64,000 nt of DNA from Aphrocallistes beatrix. Lineage: Eukaryota > Porifera > Hexactinellida > Sceptrulophora > Aphrocallistidae. How positions within the stretch are numbered: position 1 is the first letter of the stretch; the number at the start of each line of letters is the position of its first letter. Shown here one piece after another: positions 43,042 through 53,500 of this stretch. A program made the position numbers and the translations under genes. The DNA is taken from NCBI GenBank assembly GCA_963281255.1, contig OY725497.1, positions 4,084,968 to 4,148,967 of the forward strand. Direction: 5' to 3'. The notes beneath the pieces are model-generated. The model saw nothing but the letters and a program-made list of their open reading frames with translations. It did not search any database and was not told the origin of the DNA.

Positions 43042-44187
43042 ATGGCGTATCGAGACATGCTGGTTTTCCGAGAGCAGATGCAAACTCTGGGGTATCCACG
43101 GCTGGTGTCCATGGGGAGCTTCAGACAGCCCAACTTCCCCTTCTTAGCCGACCTCTTGAAGTACCTCGTGCTCCTCTACGAGCCGTCAGTCATCCTCCCA
43201 CTGGACACGGACACAGAGCAAGACCGAGTCTTGTTCGTGAAGTCAGTGGTTCAGTTCTTAGCAGAGAAAGCGGACATCAAAATGAACCCTCGCAAGCTGT
43301 ACGGGGCAGATGGGTATGCAGTGAAGGAGGTTTTGAAACTGAGTTCCCTTCTATACACTGCTGTGCAGACTGAATCCAACCCAGATGACGAAGAGAACGA
43401 AGTAGTAACCGACTTCTCTCTGAAGCTGTCTGACCTCAAGAGATGTCGGCAGCTAGCTAACGATATAACGAGCAGGGGAGCGGCACTGTACGACTTGATA
43501 GGACGTGAGATTGACCTGAAGGACCAAAGGAAAGCCGCTCTCGCAAACACATTCGACCTGACCGAAATGGAGGAGTCAGTCACCGAGGCAATTAGAGGTG
43601 GAGAAGAAGAGATTTCAGAAATGTTATCCAAACTCGAGAATGCTGCAGGCGACGATTCTAACTTGCGAGGTAAGATTGAGAAGAAACAGGCAGAACTTGA
43701 GCGCAGTGAGAAGCGCCTCAAGAGTCTGCAGAGTGTGCGTCCCGCCTATATGGACGAGTTCGAGCGATTGGAAGCAGATCTGAAGCAGCAGTACGAAATG
43801 TATGTTGAGAAATTCCGTAACATGACTTACCTTGAGCAGCAGTGGGAAGAGTGGAACAGGGCAGAGCAGGAGAAGCTGGAGGAGAGCCAGAACTCTCTGA
43901 GGCAGATGCAGCAGCAGATCAGAGTGGAAGAGCAGCGAAGAATTCAGGATATTCAGAACGACGAAGTTTTAGAAGACAATTCGGGCGAGAACCTAAGTGA
44001 TGAGGAGGATGAAGGTGGGGTGATGCTAGACGAGGGGCGGCGATACATAGGAGCAATGAACCCGCAGGGAATTGATTCTGACGAGTCGCTGACTTCCTCT
44101 TACGACGGAGAGGAGAGTCGTGACGTAGGGGAAGAATCCAGACTCAGTGGGGACAATGTGGGAGGGAGTACGGATGATGACTTTTGA
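43042..44187 (+). CDS. CLUAP1: Clusterin-associated protein 1 / IFT38 (qilin)
   Basis: A 381-aa intronless protein (human 413). The N-terminal calponin-homology-like domain begins MAYRDMLVFREQMQTLGYPR, followed by DTDTEQDRVLFVKSVVQFLA and KLYGADGYAVKELLKL in close register with CLUAP1. A long coiled coil covers about 170-310, with LKSLQSVRPAYMDEFERLE and FRNMTYLEQQ, both diagnostic, and the tail is very acidic. CLUAP1 is an IFT-B2 subunit that carries cargo into cilia. The gene starts 258 nt after CHMP5. Confidence 0.95.
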   Translation: MAYRDMLVFREQMQTLGYPRLVSMGSFRQPNFPFLADLLKYLVLLYEPSVILPLDTDTEQDRVLFVKSVVQFLAEKADIKMNPRKLYGADGYAVKEVLKLSSLLYTAVQTESNPDDEENEVVTDFSLKLSDLKRCRQLANDITSRGAALYDLIGREIDLKDQRKAALANTFDLTEMEESVTEAIRGGEEEISEMLSKLENAAGDDSNLRGKIEKKQAELERSEKRLKSLQSVRPAYMDEFERLEADLKQQYEMYVEKFRNMTYLEQQWEEWNRAEQEKLEESQNSLRQMQQQIRVEEQRRIQDIQNDEVLEDNSGENLSDEEDEGGVMLDEGRRYIGAMNPQGIDSDESLTSSYDGEESRDVGEESRLSGDNVGGSTDDDF

Positions 44188-45174
44188 GGGTAGACAGTGT
44201 GGCAACTACATAATACATTTATTGCTGTAGCCAACCATTAAATCACTTGTTTCCTCTCGATACATCTAATTACCCTACTAGGCTGCTGGTCCAATCTAAA
44301 TACTAACAGTTCTTGCTAACTAATATCCCATTGAAAATTTGGATATTAGGTGTTTACATGGCTGGCGTACTGTCAGCCGAAACCAGCAGGACTAAAGCCT
44401 GATGGACTGAGTATGGGTTGTTTACCTGGAAAATACAGCAAAGCTATCCATTGCCAATAAAAATGCTGGGGCATTTCCTGAAAAAGAGTAGATACATTTT
44501 AGAACTCGTAAATTTACAGAGCCAACAGCAACAGACCTGTTGCGTGAAATTATGAGGCAATTATATAAAAGGAACCATGGATGTGCAACTTATAAGTTAT
44601 AATGATTCTTTTGCCACAACCACGCACAGCAGCAATGGTACTTGATAACACCACGAAGCCAAATATCGTCCATTTTACAAATACTCACTGAATTACTAAA
44701 TAAGGCCTTAAAGTTATAAAAAATGAATTTTGTAATAAAAATGGTAGAAATAAATGCGTGCAAAATTTCATTAGTCTAGCATAATCTCCTTGATAGTCAA
44801 AATACGAACTTTTCAGCCGACCCTAGTAAAACCAAATCATCATGTTTTGTGAAATATAATTCACTAATAGGAACTACAAGTTGCATGATATTAGATCAGA
44901 GCTTGCTAAGGCTTCTAAGCGAATGTCTCAGAATGTCACACAACAGTCCTACGTACCATTACGTAGAATGATAGTAGTTCATGTAGACATATATTTAGTA
45001 GATTGTCTGAACAGTGGTTCAAAATACTGCTTTAGAAACAGCAGCTATTTTTAGGTATTTTGGTGATGCAGTAAGTCTACTAATTATAGACATTGATTCT
45101 AAATATAGAATCTTCGTTGTAGAATATAAAATCATGAATAACTGAGAAGAAATAATTTTAATTTTACTGTTGAG
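44188..45174. other. Long intergenic stretch, no gene seen
   Basis: 987 nt between CLUAP1 and the VWA protein, the longest gene-free gap outside introns apart from the left edge. AATAAA at 44456-44461 could serve CLUAP1. Scanning both strands shows only short interrupted frames without recognisable content. It may contain a decayed element, but I cannot support one. Confidence 0.4.
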
Positions 45175-48100
45175 ATGGGTCAAGTACTTACTAAAGAGAT
45201 TCAAGAACAAGATGATGTAGAATGTTTCATTTCAGGAGAACGAAAGATCTTTACGGTACCACATATCGCGAATGAAGTTGAAAACAACTATGTCTTGTTT
45301 ATCATCGACTGGTCCCCTTCAATGAGACACATTCTAGGAAAAGGACTGAACACTATAACTAATAATTTAGTCCAGAAGTATAACCTCGTGGGGAAGTGTA
45401 GTTTCATATATTTCAGCACTAGGAACATAATTTCAGACACTCCCTACACTGATCAGCAGGTGGAGCCCAGGTTGAAACCTAGCCAGACCAACATAATAAG
45501 TGCCATTGATGCTGCGAAGAAAAAGATTACCAAAGTACGTTCATTATCAAAAACAATACTAATCCAATTAATCTTCATTTCTGATGGGGAAGACACGTGC
45601 CATAGTGAGGACGAGTTCAAGAGACTCCTGTCGCAGATCGCAGTGGGATTCAATTGCTCGCAGTTATCTTTCAATAGCATTGGCATTGGTAAGGAATTCC
45701 CTACTCACGTAGCCATGACGCTACGTAAAAACTTCCACACCATCAATCATGTCTCTCAAGGCGTACAAATAGTCACGGATGTGGAAGAGTACGAGAGAGC
45801 ACTGGAGTGGCTGTTGTCACACCTTCACAGCTCCGTCCTAGAATCGAATATCCCTCTCTCTACGGATCTCTGGTCCCCGCCAGAAACTGTCATCAACAGT
45901 GGCAATGTCGTGTTCGTCGGAAAAGATGTGGAAGAGGTACGATTTATATTCCAAGATGAAACTCTGATAAAAACAGTTTCTTGTCGACTGATTCCCACTC
46001 CTATGAGAGCTGAGACGATTCAATCAATAATCCAACAACTAATCAACACTCTCAACCAGCTCTCTTACACTCAACCGGATAGAACACAGCTGAAGAACTG
46101 GGCGGTGGAGGCTAGCACGCTAGCTGTAGCTCTCTATGAAGACTGGACCGACAACGCGAGACGTGCAGAGAACCTCCTACAGAAGATTGAGGTTAAGAGA
46201 CAGCGAGAGTTGAACTATAAGATCAAGTGCCTCCTGTTAGCCGAGTTGAAAAGGATGAGTGACGGCTCCTTCGTGAACACAATGACCCCGCATGAGGCGG
46301 CATTGAGGATGGACCTGCAGCGAGACCTCTCTACGGTACACAAGATAGACAGGAAGATCCGGAGACACGGGATACAGCGGGAGGATTGGGCCGAACTCCT
46401 GGACTCATTCGTCAATAATCTGCGTAAGAATTCATTTCAAGACAGACTCCAAGAATTGACGGAAGAGGATTGGAAGGAGTGTCGGTGTGCGATTACGATG
46501 ACATCACCAGCTGACTCACTCCTCTCACCGAACTTTCTAGAAGCTCTGAGAGTAATCGACAATCCCTACGACTTTATCCAAGACTTGGAGTGCCTACCCC
46601 CGGGGTTCGGTGTCATGATAAAGTACAACGACGCTATGACTCACGAACCGTTCAACATCCGGATTAGTGGCATGGTGAGACACGTGGAGCTCATCTCCTA
46701 CTGCAAGTACCTCTCGGACGGAGTAGACTCGCCCTGTGGACGTGTCTGTCGCCTCCCGGTTGGTGAGGGTGAAGTGGAGGAATTCAATGCTACCGTCCTA
46801 GTTATTCCTGCGAATTTCGCGAATATTCTCGCCCCTTTTATTCGGCAAAAGCTCACTTCCCTCGTGTTAACATTCACTATCCAACAGAGTGCAGATTTTC
46901 TGGACGCCAACACTCACTTAGGAGCACTCGCCGCTTGCGCGATGTTCTTAGTTCAGGACGGGAATTGTGGGTTCCGAAACAGGCGTCTGAAACTGATAAA
47001 GGACACGTTTAACTTGGTCTACCGTGGACAGGGAGACTTCAAGGCGAGAGAGGATATCAGAGAGTATTTTGAGTTTATCACTAGCACCCCGAAATGTGCT
47101 GCTGTTTCTGAAAAGCAGGAAATACTAGAGAAGTACGGAATGGGTGCGAAATGTCCCGCTCTTGCGAAATTAGCCCTCTTCCTCATTTGCTGCGATGATA
47201 TTTGTTTGGCGCTTAAATTTGAACTATTTACGAATCTGTTGCAGGAGTCCATTGGGCGGATAGGCAGTGGTTGCTCTCTATCCGATCTATTTATGCTGGA
47301 GAATGTCGAAATTACTTTTCCTGAAGTGACGTGGGAATCTATGGAAGCTGAGGTAGGACCACTCGTGAAGTACTTCGCTTGGTATGAGTGCAAACCTGCC
47401 ATTGAGCTGAGGTTTGAACAGTTGAACTCTTCTGTTGAGTCGGAATGTCGGTTCCATGCTGAGAAGATCTGGCGCATGAAGCCTAACCGACTCGGCTCAG
47501 TCGATCTGCCAGCACTGAAAGCGCTGGGAGAGTTCCTCTTCACTGATAGCGACCTCAGTTCATCCCTACTCACTCTTTTTTCCCCTACAAAGATAGAAGC
47601 GATGGCTTATCATGGAATGTGCATAGACTGCTCTTACACGCGTGCTACCACTCCACTGAAGAGCATCGAGATAGTAAGAGACGAGGTTGTCAAGGTTCTA
47701 AATCATAAACTGATGAGTGAAAGAAGACAAAAGCTGTTAACGGAGCTGCTTGAGAGAGGAGAAATTCGACACATGGAGTGTGTGCGTGAGGTGCATATAA
47801 AGGGACCTTGCCTACCGATGAGCTTAGAACAGATTCAAGAACTCCCAGATGTCCAGCGCCTTATCGGGGAGGGAGGGTTAGATCGCAACAGCTTAGCTAA
47901 ACAACTCCGCTACAATCCAATCACCAAGCTCCCCTCCTTGATCTGCTGCATCAACTCTTGCCCTTTCTATGGGTTGGTAAGGAAAGATGCAAGCGAGCAT
48001 TTCAAACTGATTAATGAGGCCGACTTCTTCCTGAAAGGATTGCACAAAACCATAGCCAAATACTACAAGACCCACAGCGCAGAAGAGATTGTCGAATTAG

Positions 48101-48225
48101 CCATAAAAGGAGTTGAGTGTGTCGGAGGCGCAAATGCGACTAACAATTTCAGCAGGGCGTATTATCAGGACGAGTTGAATGTAGTGAAGGAGTCCATTAA
48201 TGCGTATAAGCAGCAGCAGCAATAG
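45175..48225 (+). CDS. N-myristoylation-type VWA-domain protein of unknown function
   Basis: A 1016-aa intronless protein. It starts MGQVLTKE; Gly2 with Thr6 fits an N-myristoylation signal, so membrane attachment is likely. Residues about 38-220 form a von Willebrand A domain: VLFIIDWSPSM gives the DxSxS metal site (Asp45, Ser47, Ser49), Thr105 in SQTN and Asp137 in IFISDGEDT complete the MIDAS, so metal-dependent ligand binding should be intact. The remaining 780 residues are soluble, mostly helical and cysteine-rich in places; I recognise no domain. The C terminus ends in a short glutamine run. No signal peptide or membrane helix. It follows CLUAP1 on the same strand after a 1-kb gap. Coding is supported by length and by stop-free, splice-free continuity, but the function is unknown. 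Confidence 0.85.
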   Translation: MGQVLTKEIQEQDDVECFISGERKIFTVPHIANEVENNYVLFIIDWSPSMRHILGKGLNTITNNLVQKYNLVGKCSFIYFSTRNIISDTPYTDQQVEPRLKPSQTNIISAIDAAKKKITKVRSLSKTILIQLIFISDGEDTCHSEDEFKRLLSQIAVGFNCSQLSFNSIGIGKEFPTHVAMTLRKNFHTINHVSQGVQIVTDVEEYERALEWLLSHLHSSVLESNIPLSTDLWSPPETVINSGNVVFVGKDVEEVRFIFQDETLIKTVSCRLIPTPMRAETIQSIIQQLINTLNQLSYTQPDRTQLKNWAVEASTLAVALYEDWTDNARRAENLLQKIEVKRQRELNYKIKCLLLAELKRMSDGSFVNTMTPHEAALRMDLQRDLSTVHKIDRKIRRHGIQREDWAELLDSFVNNLRKNSFQDRLQELTEEDWKECRCAITMTSPADSLLSPNFLEALRVIDNPYDFIQDLECLPPGFGVMIKYNDAMTHEPFNIRISGMVRHVELISYCKYLSDGVDSPCGRVCRLPVGEGEVEEFNATVLVIPANFANILAPFIRQKLTSLVLTFTIQQSADFLDANTHLGALAACAMFLVQDGNCGFRNRRLKLIKDTFNLVYRGQGDFKAREDIREYFEFITSTPKCAAVSEKQEILEKYGMGAKCPALAKLALFLICCDDICLALKFELFTNLLQESIGRIGSGCSLSDLFMLENVEITFPEVTWESMEAEVGPLVKYFAWYECKPAIELRFEQLNSSVESECRFHAEKIWRMKPNRLGSVDLPALKALGEFLFTDSDLSSSLLTLFSPTKIEAMAYHGMCIDCSYTRATTPLKSIEIVRDEVVKVLNHKLMSERRQKLLTELLERGEIRHMECVREVHIKGPCLPMSLEQIQELPDVQRLIGEGGLDRNSLAKQLRYNPITKLPSLICCINSCPFYGLVRKDASEHFKLINEADFFLKGLHKTIAKYYKTHSAEEIVELAIKGVECVGGANATNNFSRAYYQDELNVVKESINAYKQQQQ

Positions 48226-48494
48226 GAACAGACGTAATACCCAATATGTTGATTATATACGTGTGTTAAGAAGAGAGATTTGTTTATATTTTTATTTAGT
48301 TTTTATCTGTTAATTACTTGTTCACTATTACAAATAATTGTTAAGAGATATCTGACTGGAATCAATCTATGTTTATTGGTATATATGGTGAATTCTCATC
48401 TGTACGAGATTAACATTAATTATGTAACAATATGATTATAATATGCTGCGATTACACTCGAATTCAAATTCAATAATGAACTGACTAGTGATCA

Positions 48495-50123
48495 ATGACG
48501 TCATTAGCTCCTTCATACCTTCTGCACATTCTTCTTGGATTATTTGATTCGCAGGATGTCCCTAAAATAATATTCCGGTATCCATACACGCAAGATGCAG
48601 GGCAGAGCAGCGCTTCAACTCCCTCTCAGGAATCCGATGATGAAGTGTCGGAAAACCTTATCCTTGACTCACTACTGATGTACTCTCTACTGAGCTCTGA
48701 CACCTGTAAACTCCTGTTCTCAGTGGACCACTTGCTGTTACTGGGACACGTGGAGATATTCTCTCAGAATAAGTGCAGCTTTGTATTTATACTCAGAGCT
48801 GACACTCCGGTTCGCGTGTTGGATAGATTCTATGGGATTAGTAAGCTCATCGCTCAGGTATGAAAATTTGTGAAGTATAACATACTGATTACTAAATAAA
48901 AACTTTAAGCTTTGAAAGTTCTCCAGGTCTACTTATTAGAAGAAGAGCGCTGTAAATACTTCACTAATGAGTGTGTAGATAAGTACTCAGCCATGTTGGG
49001 GGCAGGTACGGACATCAGCTACCAATCTCTCTATGAGAGTTTCCACTCGAGCTGTGCTGTGGCTAGAGAAATGCAATCCATTTTTAATGGACTCAAGTCT
49101 GGATCGTTTTCAGTGCATCACATAAACAATCTAGTTCCGTTGCACTTGAGTCTCGACTACGGTGATAGTAGTGAGATCGAAGTGAAGGCCTACCACTCGC
49201 TCTTACTGATAGACCCTCCCAAGTCCATATCTGATTCTCTACTCTCACCTGTCCCTCAGCTGGCTCACAAGTTCTTACAGGTAGTGAATCCAGTGAGGAA
49301 CCTTGAAGAGATGGCAATGGACGCAGACATTCATTTGGACGAGGTTATTTTGCTAGTGAAATACTTCATCGCCCGTCGCAGAGCCAGGCTTATCTTCCCA
49401 ATTTCAGGCGCCAATGTGTACGTACTACATCCCAACTGTAACATCCAGTCCCTCACACCTGCGACTGAGTTCCAACGGAGATTCAGCGAACTGAATATGA
49501 AGTTTTCTCAGTTGATTTCTAAGTTTTCAGACGCACGTAAAATTGAGGATCTTCTCTCCTTCAGCACTCCTCTCCTCTACCGGCTGATAGCCTGGCTGCT
49601 AGAGCACGAGTTCATAGTACAGTTGCACAAGTACATCTTCCTCATGCCGCCTAACATCCGGTCTGACGTGTTCAGCTCAGAGATGAAGGAAGATGCGAGG
49701 CTGATGGAGAGCATGAGCGATTCGCCTCGCTTGATGTTCAGTCACTCAGAGAGTTCGTTCACTAGCCCCACTAATACGGAGATCGCGCTAGATTCAGGCT
49801 TGCCTCGCAGGTCTAGCTCGAGTGACACGGAATATTCGGGAGAGAGTGGGGACCAGCAGACAACTGTGTACATCGATGAAGTGTTCGGGAAACGTGGCTT
49901 GAGCTGGGAAGAACGAGAAGAGGTTGAACAGGCTTTCCGTTCAAGTTCAGAACCCTGTCTTTATCTCCTGCGGAGACTCGCTCCTTTTTTCGACGGCAGA
50001 CACCATGTAGAAGAAATTTTGTTTAATGAACTGATATCCGGAGTTAATGAGAAAGACCTTGAAAAGTTGCTTCTCGAGTTCAGCAATATTCTTGTGCCAT
50101 ATATCAGACCAGAATTCCTTTAG
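48495..50123 (+). CDS. NPRL3: GATOR1 complex subunit NPRL3, two exons
   Basis: Exons 48495-48857 and 48927-50123 join in phase 0 across a 69-nt GT-AG intron to give 519 aa (human 569). NPRL3 pairs with NPRL2 and DEPDC5 in GATOR1, the RagA/B GTPase-activating complex that turns off TORC1 at lysosomes when amino acids are scarce. Matching features: the longin-like N terminus with KIIFRYPY, then LLFSVDHLLLLGHVEIF; VRNLEEMAMDADIHLDEVILL and YFIARRRARLIFPISGANVYVL; LLYRLIAWLLEHEFIVQLHKYIFLMP; and near the C terminus FDGRHHVEEILFNE. The serine-rich acidic insert around residues 395-450 is typical. The first exon is more diverged than the rest. Confidence 0.92.
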
Positions 50124-50512
50124 ATCCTTTTGTTTTGTGTGTTTTAAGGATATCATATTATTCTTATCGTAAATGAGAATTAATCTATTCGTTATGTCAT
50201 GTACGTACTTTATAATATCAATAGCCAACAGAACTCTGGTATAACGAAATGGTTTTGGCCCGACTAGAGCACTATTATACTAAAACGGCGCTTACAACGA
50301 AATAAAAACGATCTCCAGAAAGTTTCGTTATACAGAAGGAGTGACTATCATAGAAATAACTTTTCCACCTACAAGTATTAGCAATCGTGAATAGTTAGTA
50401 GGATATATAATTCAGAGAAAATTCGATTTACTGTATATATAGGGTTCGAATAATAAGATTAGTGATAAGGAATCGAGTTTAGTATAACAAGTGATCAGGT
50501 AGCTGATAGTAG
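50124..50512. other. Convergent intergenic, contains a decayed inverted repeat
   Basis: Spacer between the convergent NPRL3 (+) and DNAH1 (-) genes; holds both 3' untranslated regions and a MITE-like inverted repeat at 50229-50345. Confidence 0.5.
50229..50345. repeat. Decayed pogo-like MITE
   Basis: CTCTGGTATAACGAAA (50234-50249) is nearly the reverse complement of TTTCGTTATACAGAAG (50323-50338). The left end CAGAACTCTGGTATAACGAA resembles the CAGTGGAACC...TATAACGA ends of Tigger/pogo elements. No clear target duplication, so the assignment is tentative. Confidence 0.45.
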
Positions 50513-53500
50513 TTAGTAGTTGAGAGCACACAGCATGGCCACACCCCTCTTGATCCAGTGGTACTGCGGCATGCTGGTCGGTAGTTCTATCGAAACGACG
50601 AAGTTAGTTGAGTGTCCGGTTGTGGACAAGGTGCCTGCTCTGGTTAAGGTCTTGTAGAGAGGACAATCGTATATTCCGGTGTCAGGGGAAGTGCGGTTAG
50701 CAGTCGGGAGGAGACATATCACAGGCATTTCCGTGTACAGTTCTTTAGGACGAGATTCTGTCAGCTCCTGTGCCGTATAAGACCACCTAGCTCCCTAGAT
50801 AGAAGTTGGAATGTTTAACCTAAGATCAAATCTATCTACATAATACGTAAACAAGAGTGCTCACTTCGATATAAAGTCCTCTGATGAAACATCCGCTCTC
50901 CGGCCTATCTGTTATCTCCAAGTAAGGCTCTTTCCTGACTTGGAAACTAAAGCTGATAACGTCTATTGAAATCTTAGTGCGGCGAGCGAAATTCTGGAGT
51001 GTTCCAGTCAAGAAGGCTTGGGGGAAGAAAAATCCAGAAAACCTTGAATAAAATTGGAAAAATTACTAAACAGCTGTAAGTATAGCCAATCCAGAGTCGT
51101 GAATACACATACCAGAATACAGTAGGAATCCCATCGTTTATCCATCCATCAATGAACTTGACCCTATCCACCAGATCGTCCACCCAGGCGGCCAGAGGTT
51201 TGAGTGATGGGTAGGCTTTATCCGCCCAAATCTTAGGTACACTGTTGTTGTACAGACTGATCGACATCTCCTCCAGCTGTTGTGACATCACTACCAGCCC
51301 TTTCAGCGCCTTGAGCAGGTCCTTCAGGGTCTGGATGATAGTCTTGATGAGTCGGTTGTATCTGATCACTTCCTGCACTAGGACTGTGTTCATTGACTCC
51401 TCGTACATGACGGGGTATTTTTCCATCACCTTCTTCAGAGGGAAGGGAGGTGGAATCTTTGAAAGAATGTTCTTTGACATTTCTTCTATCAATACTTCTC
51501 TCGAACTCCCACCTCCAGCCGAAGTCTTGGGTTGAATGAGTACGATACCATCCAATAACTGAATAATTACAACTATAAAATAACTTTTAGTATATTACCA
51601 ATTCGCCACCCCAAAAATTAAGAATTTATCAAATTATAGTTGTAGTTAATAAAACCAGATATCGACGGTACATGATGGATGACACAAAGAGGATTAAGAT
51701 CGAATCAAAATGTCAGATGTCACCGTACACTCTCGAATATGCAATGAATATGGATGAGGAAGACGCATTGTCTCAATTCAGAAATGAGTTCAACATTCCT
51801 CTCGCAAAAGATGTCATCAAGAAATACGCAACCGATAATAAAGAAACCGGAATTCAAGAGCTACTGAAAGGAATTGATGATAAAAAGGAATGCCTATACT
51901 TGGTTGGGAACTCTCTTGGCTTGCAACCCAAAAAGGTTATTTTGATAACTATACATGGTTAATAAAATTTTGAAACAAATGCTAAGGTAAATTAAATTCT
52001 AGGCAGGTGATCGTGTCGATGAACTGATGAAAAGTTGGGGTACATTGTGTGGATATTCACTTCGAGATTATATCCCAGGGGACGAACCCCTCCGCCTCCC
52101 CATGGAGAGAGTGGTAGGAGCAAAGAGTGGAGAGGTGGCGCTGATGAATACTCTCACTGTTAATCTCAGTTTGGGGCTGACAACTTTCTACCATCCTAAA
52201 GGACTAAGAAATAAAATTTTCATAGAGGATTTTTGTTTTTCATCTGACTACTACACATTTGAATCTTACATAAAGCTGCATGGACTAGACCCTAAGACTA
52301 GCTTATTGGTTCAGAAGGCTAGGGAAGGGGAGTGGACTCTGAGAACAGAAGACATCCTGGATAGGATCGAACAGGAAGGAGACAGCATAGAGCTAATTCT
52401 ATTCAGCGGAGTACAGTACTACACAGGGCAGCTGTTTGAGATGGAGAAGATAACGAGGGCCGGACATGCTAAAGGCTGCAAAGTTGGATTCAACCTAGCT
52501 CACGCTGCGGGAAATATTCCTCTCAGTCTACATGATTGGGAGGTGGATTTTGCATGTTGGTGTAGTTACAAATATTTGAATGGAGGACCAGGGGGCATTG
52601 GAGGATTTTTTATCCATGAGAGATATGCAGAGAGATTTGATCTCCCTCGAATAGCTGGATGGTGGGCTCATGAACCAGAGACGAGATTCCTTATGGATAA
52701 CAAGTGCGTATGATTTCACTGAGGTGTTATAAATATAAGATGCATTTAAATTAATTTATCGCAATTAGATTAATACTCCAGAAAGGAGCTCCTGGATTCG
52801 CACTGTCAAACCCTGGGATGTTGTTACTGAGCTGTATGGAGGCTAGTCTAGATATATTCTCTAGAGCTGGGATGACAGAGATACGCAAAAAATCTCTCCT
52901 TCTTACAGGTTACCTTGAGTACCTGATAGAGGGATTCAATGATGACCCACGATTAAAAGGTAAAGTGTACTACTACATACAGGCATTTAATTTTTATCCA
53001 TAAACTAAACTGTTCAAATAAACAAGAGTGCTACTCACATACTCAATTAGGACTTAGATATTATTTTTTTTTGTAGAATTAGAATAGAATGACAACATCT
53101 CAAGATATGAGTGCATTCTACTACTAACTACCATGTGGACAATAAGCCATGACCTATATACAGATTGAGCATTATACTATTATTCATTATAAATAACTCT
53201 TTAGTGAATAGATTTATTGTGTAGAGCAAGCTGTATAGCCTCTGTCAGGAAAATACCTAATGTAGTTCCACCAAATGCTAGAATAACATTGGCAGTAGAG
53301 GTGGTGACTGTGCCAAAGCTGTTCATTGTGAATCTGATCTTGCTCTTACCACAAATGTTCAACTCGTCTCTTATTTCTTTTGTAAGTTCGATCTTCTTCT
53401 CGGCAAGAATGACAAGGATATCATCAGTGAAGGTGTCCAAGGTGAGGTTTAACCTTGCCATGGAGTCAACCATCAGCCACACGCTTATCAGATGCAAAGT

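Noticed and set aside
43251-43721. 156-codon minus-strand frame opposite CLUAP1
   Set aside because: Serine-rich antisense shadow of a coiled-coil gene.
50513-51558. A separate short dynein-like gene or pseudogene fragment
   Set aside because: Its sequence continues exactly from the exon ending at 55579 (ETFK to LLDGIV) with matching phase, so it is the DNAH1 3' end beyond a gene-bearing intron.
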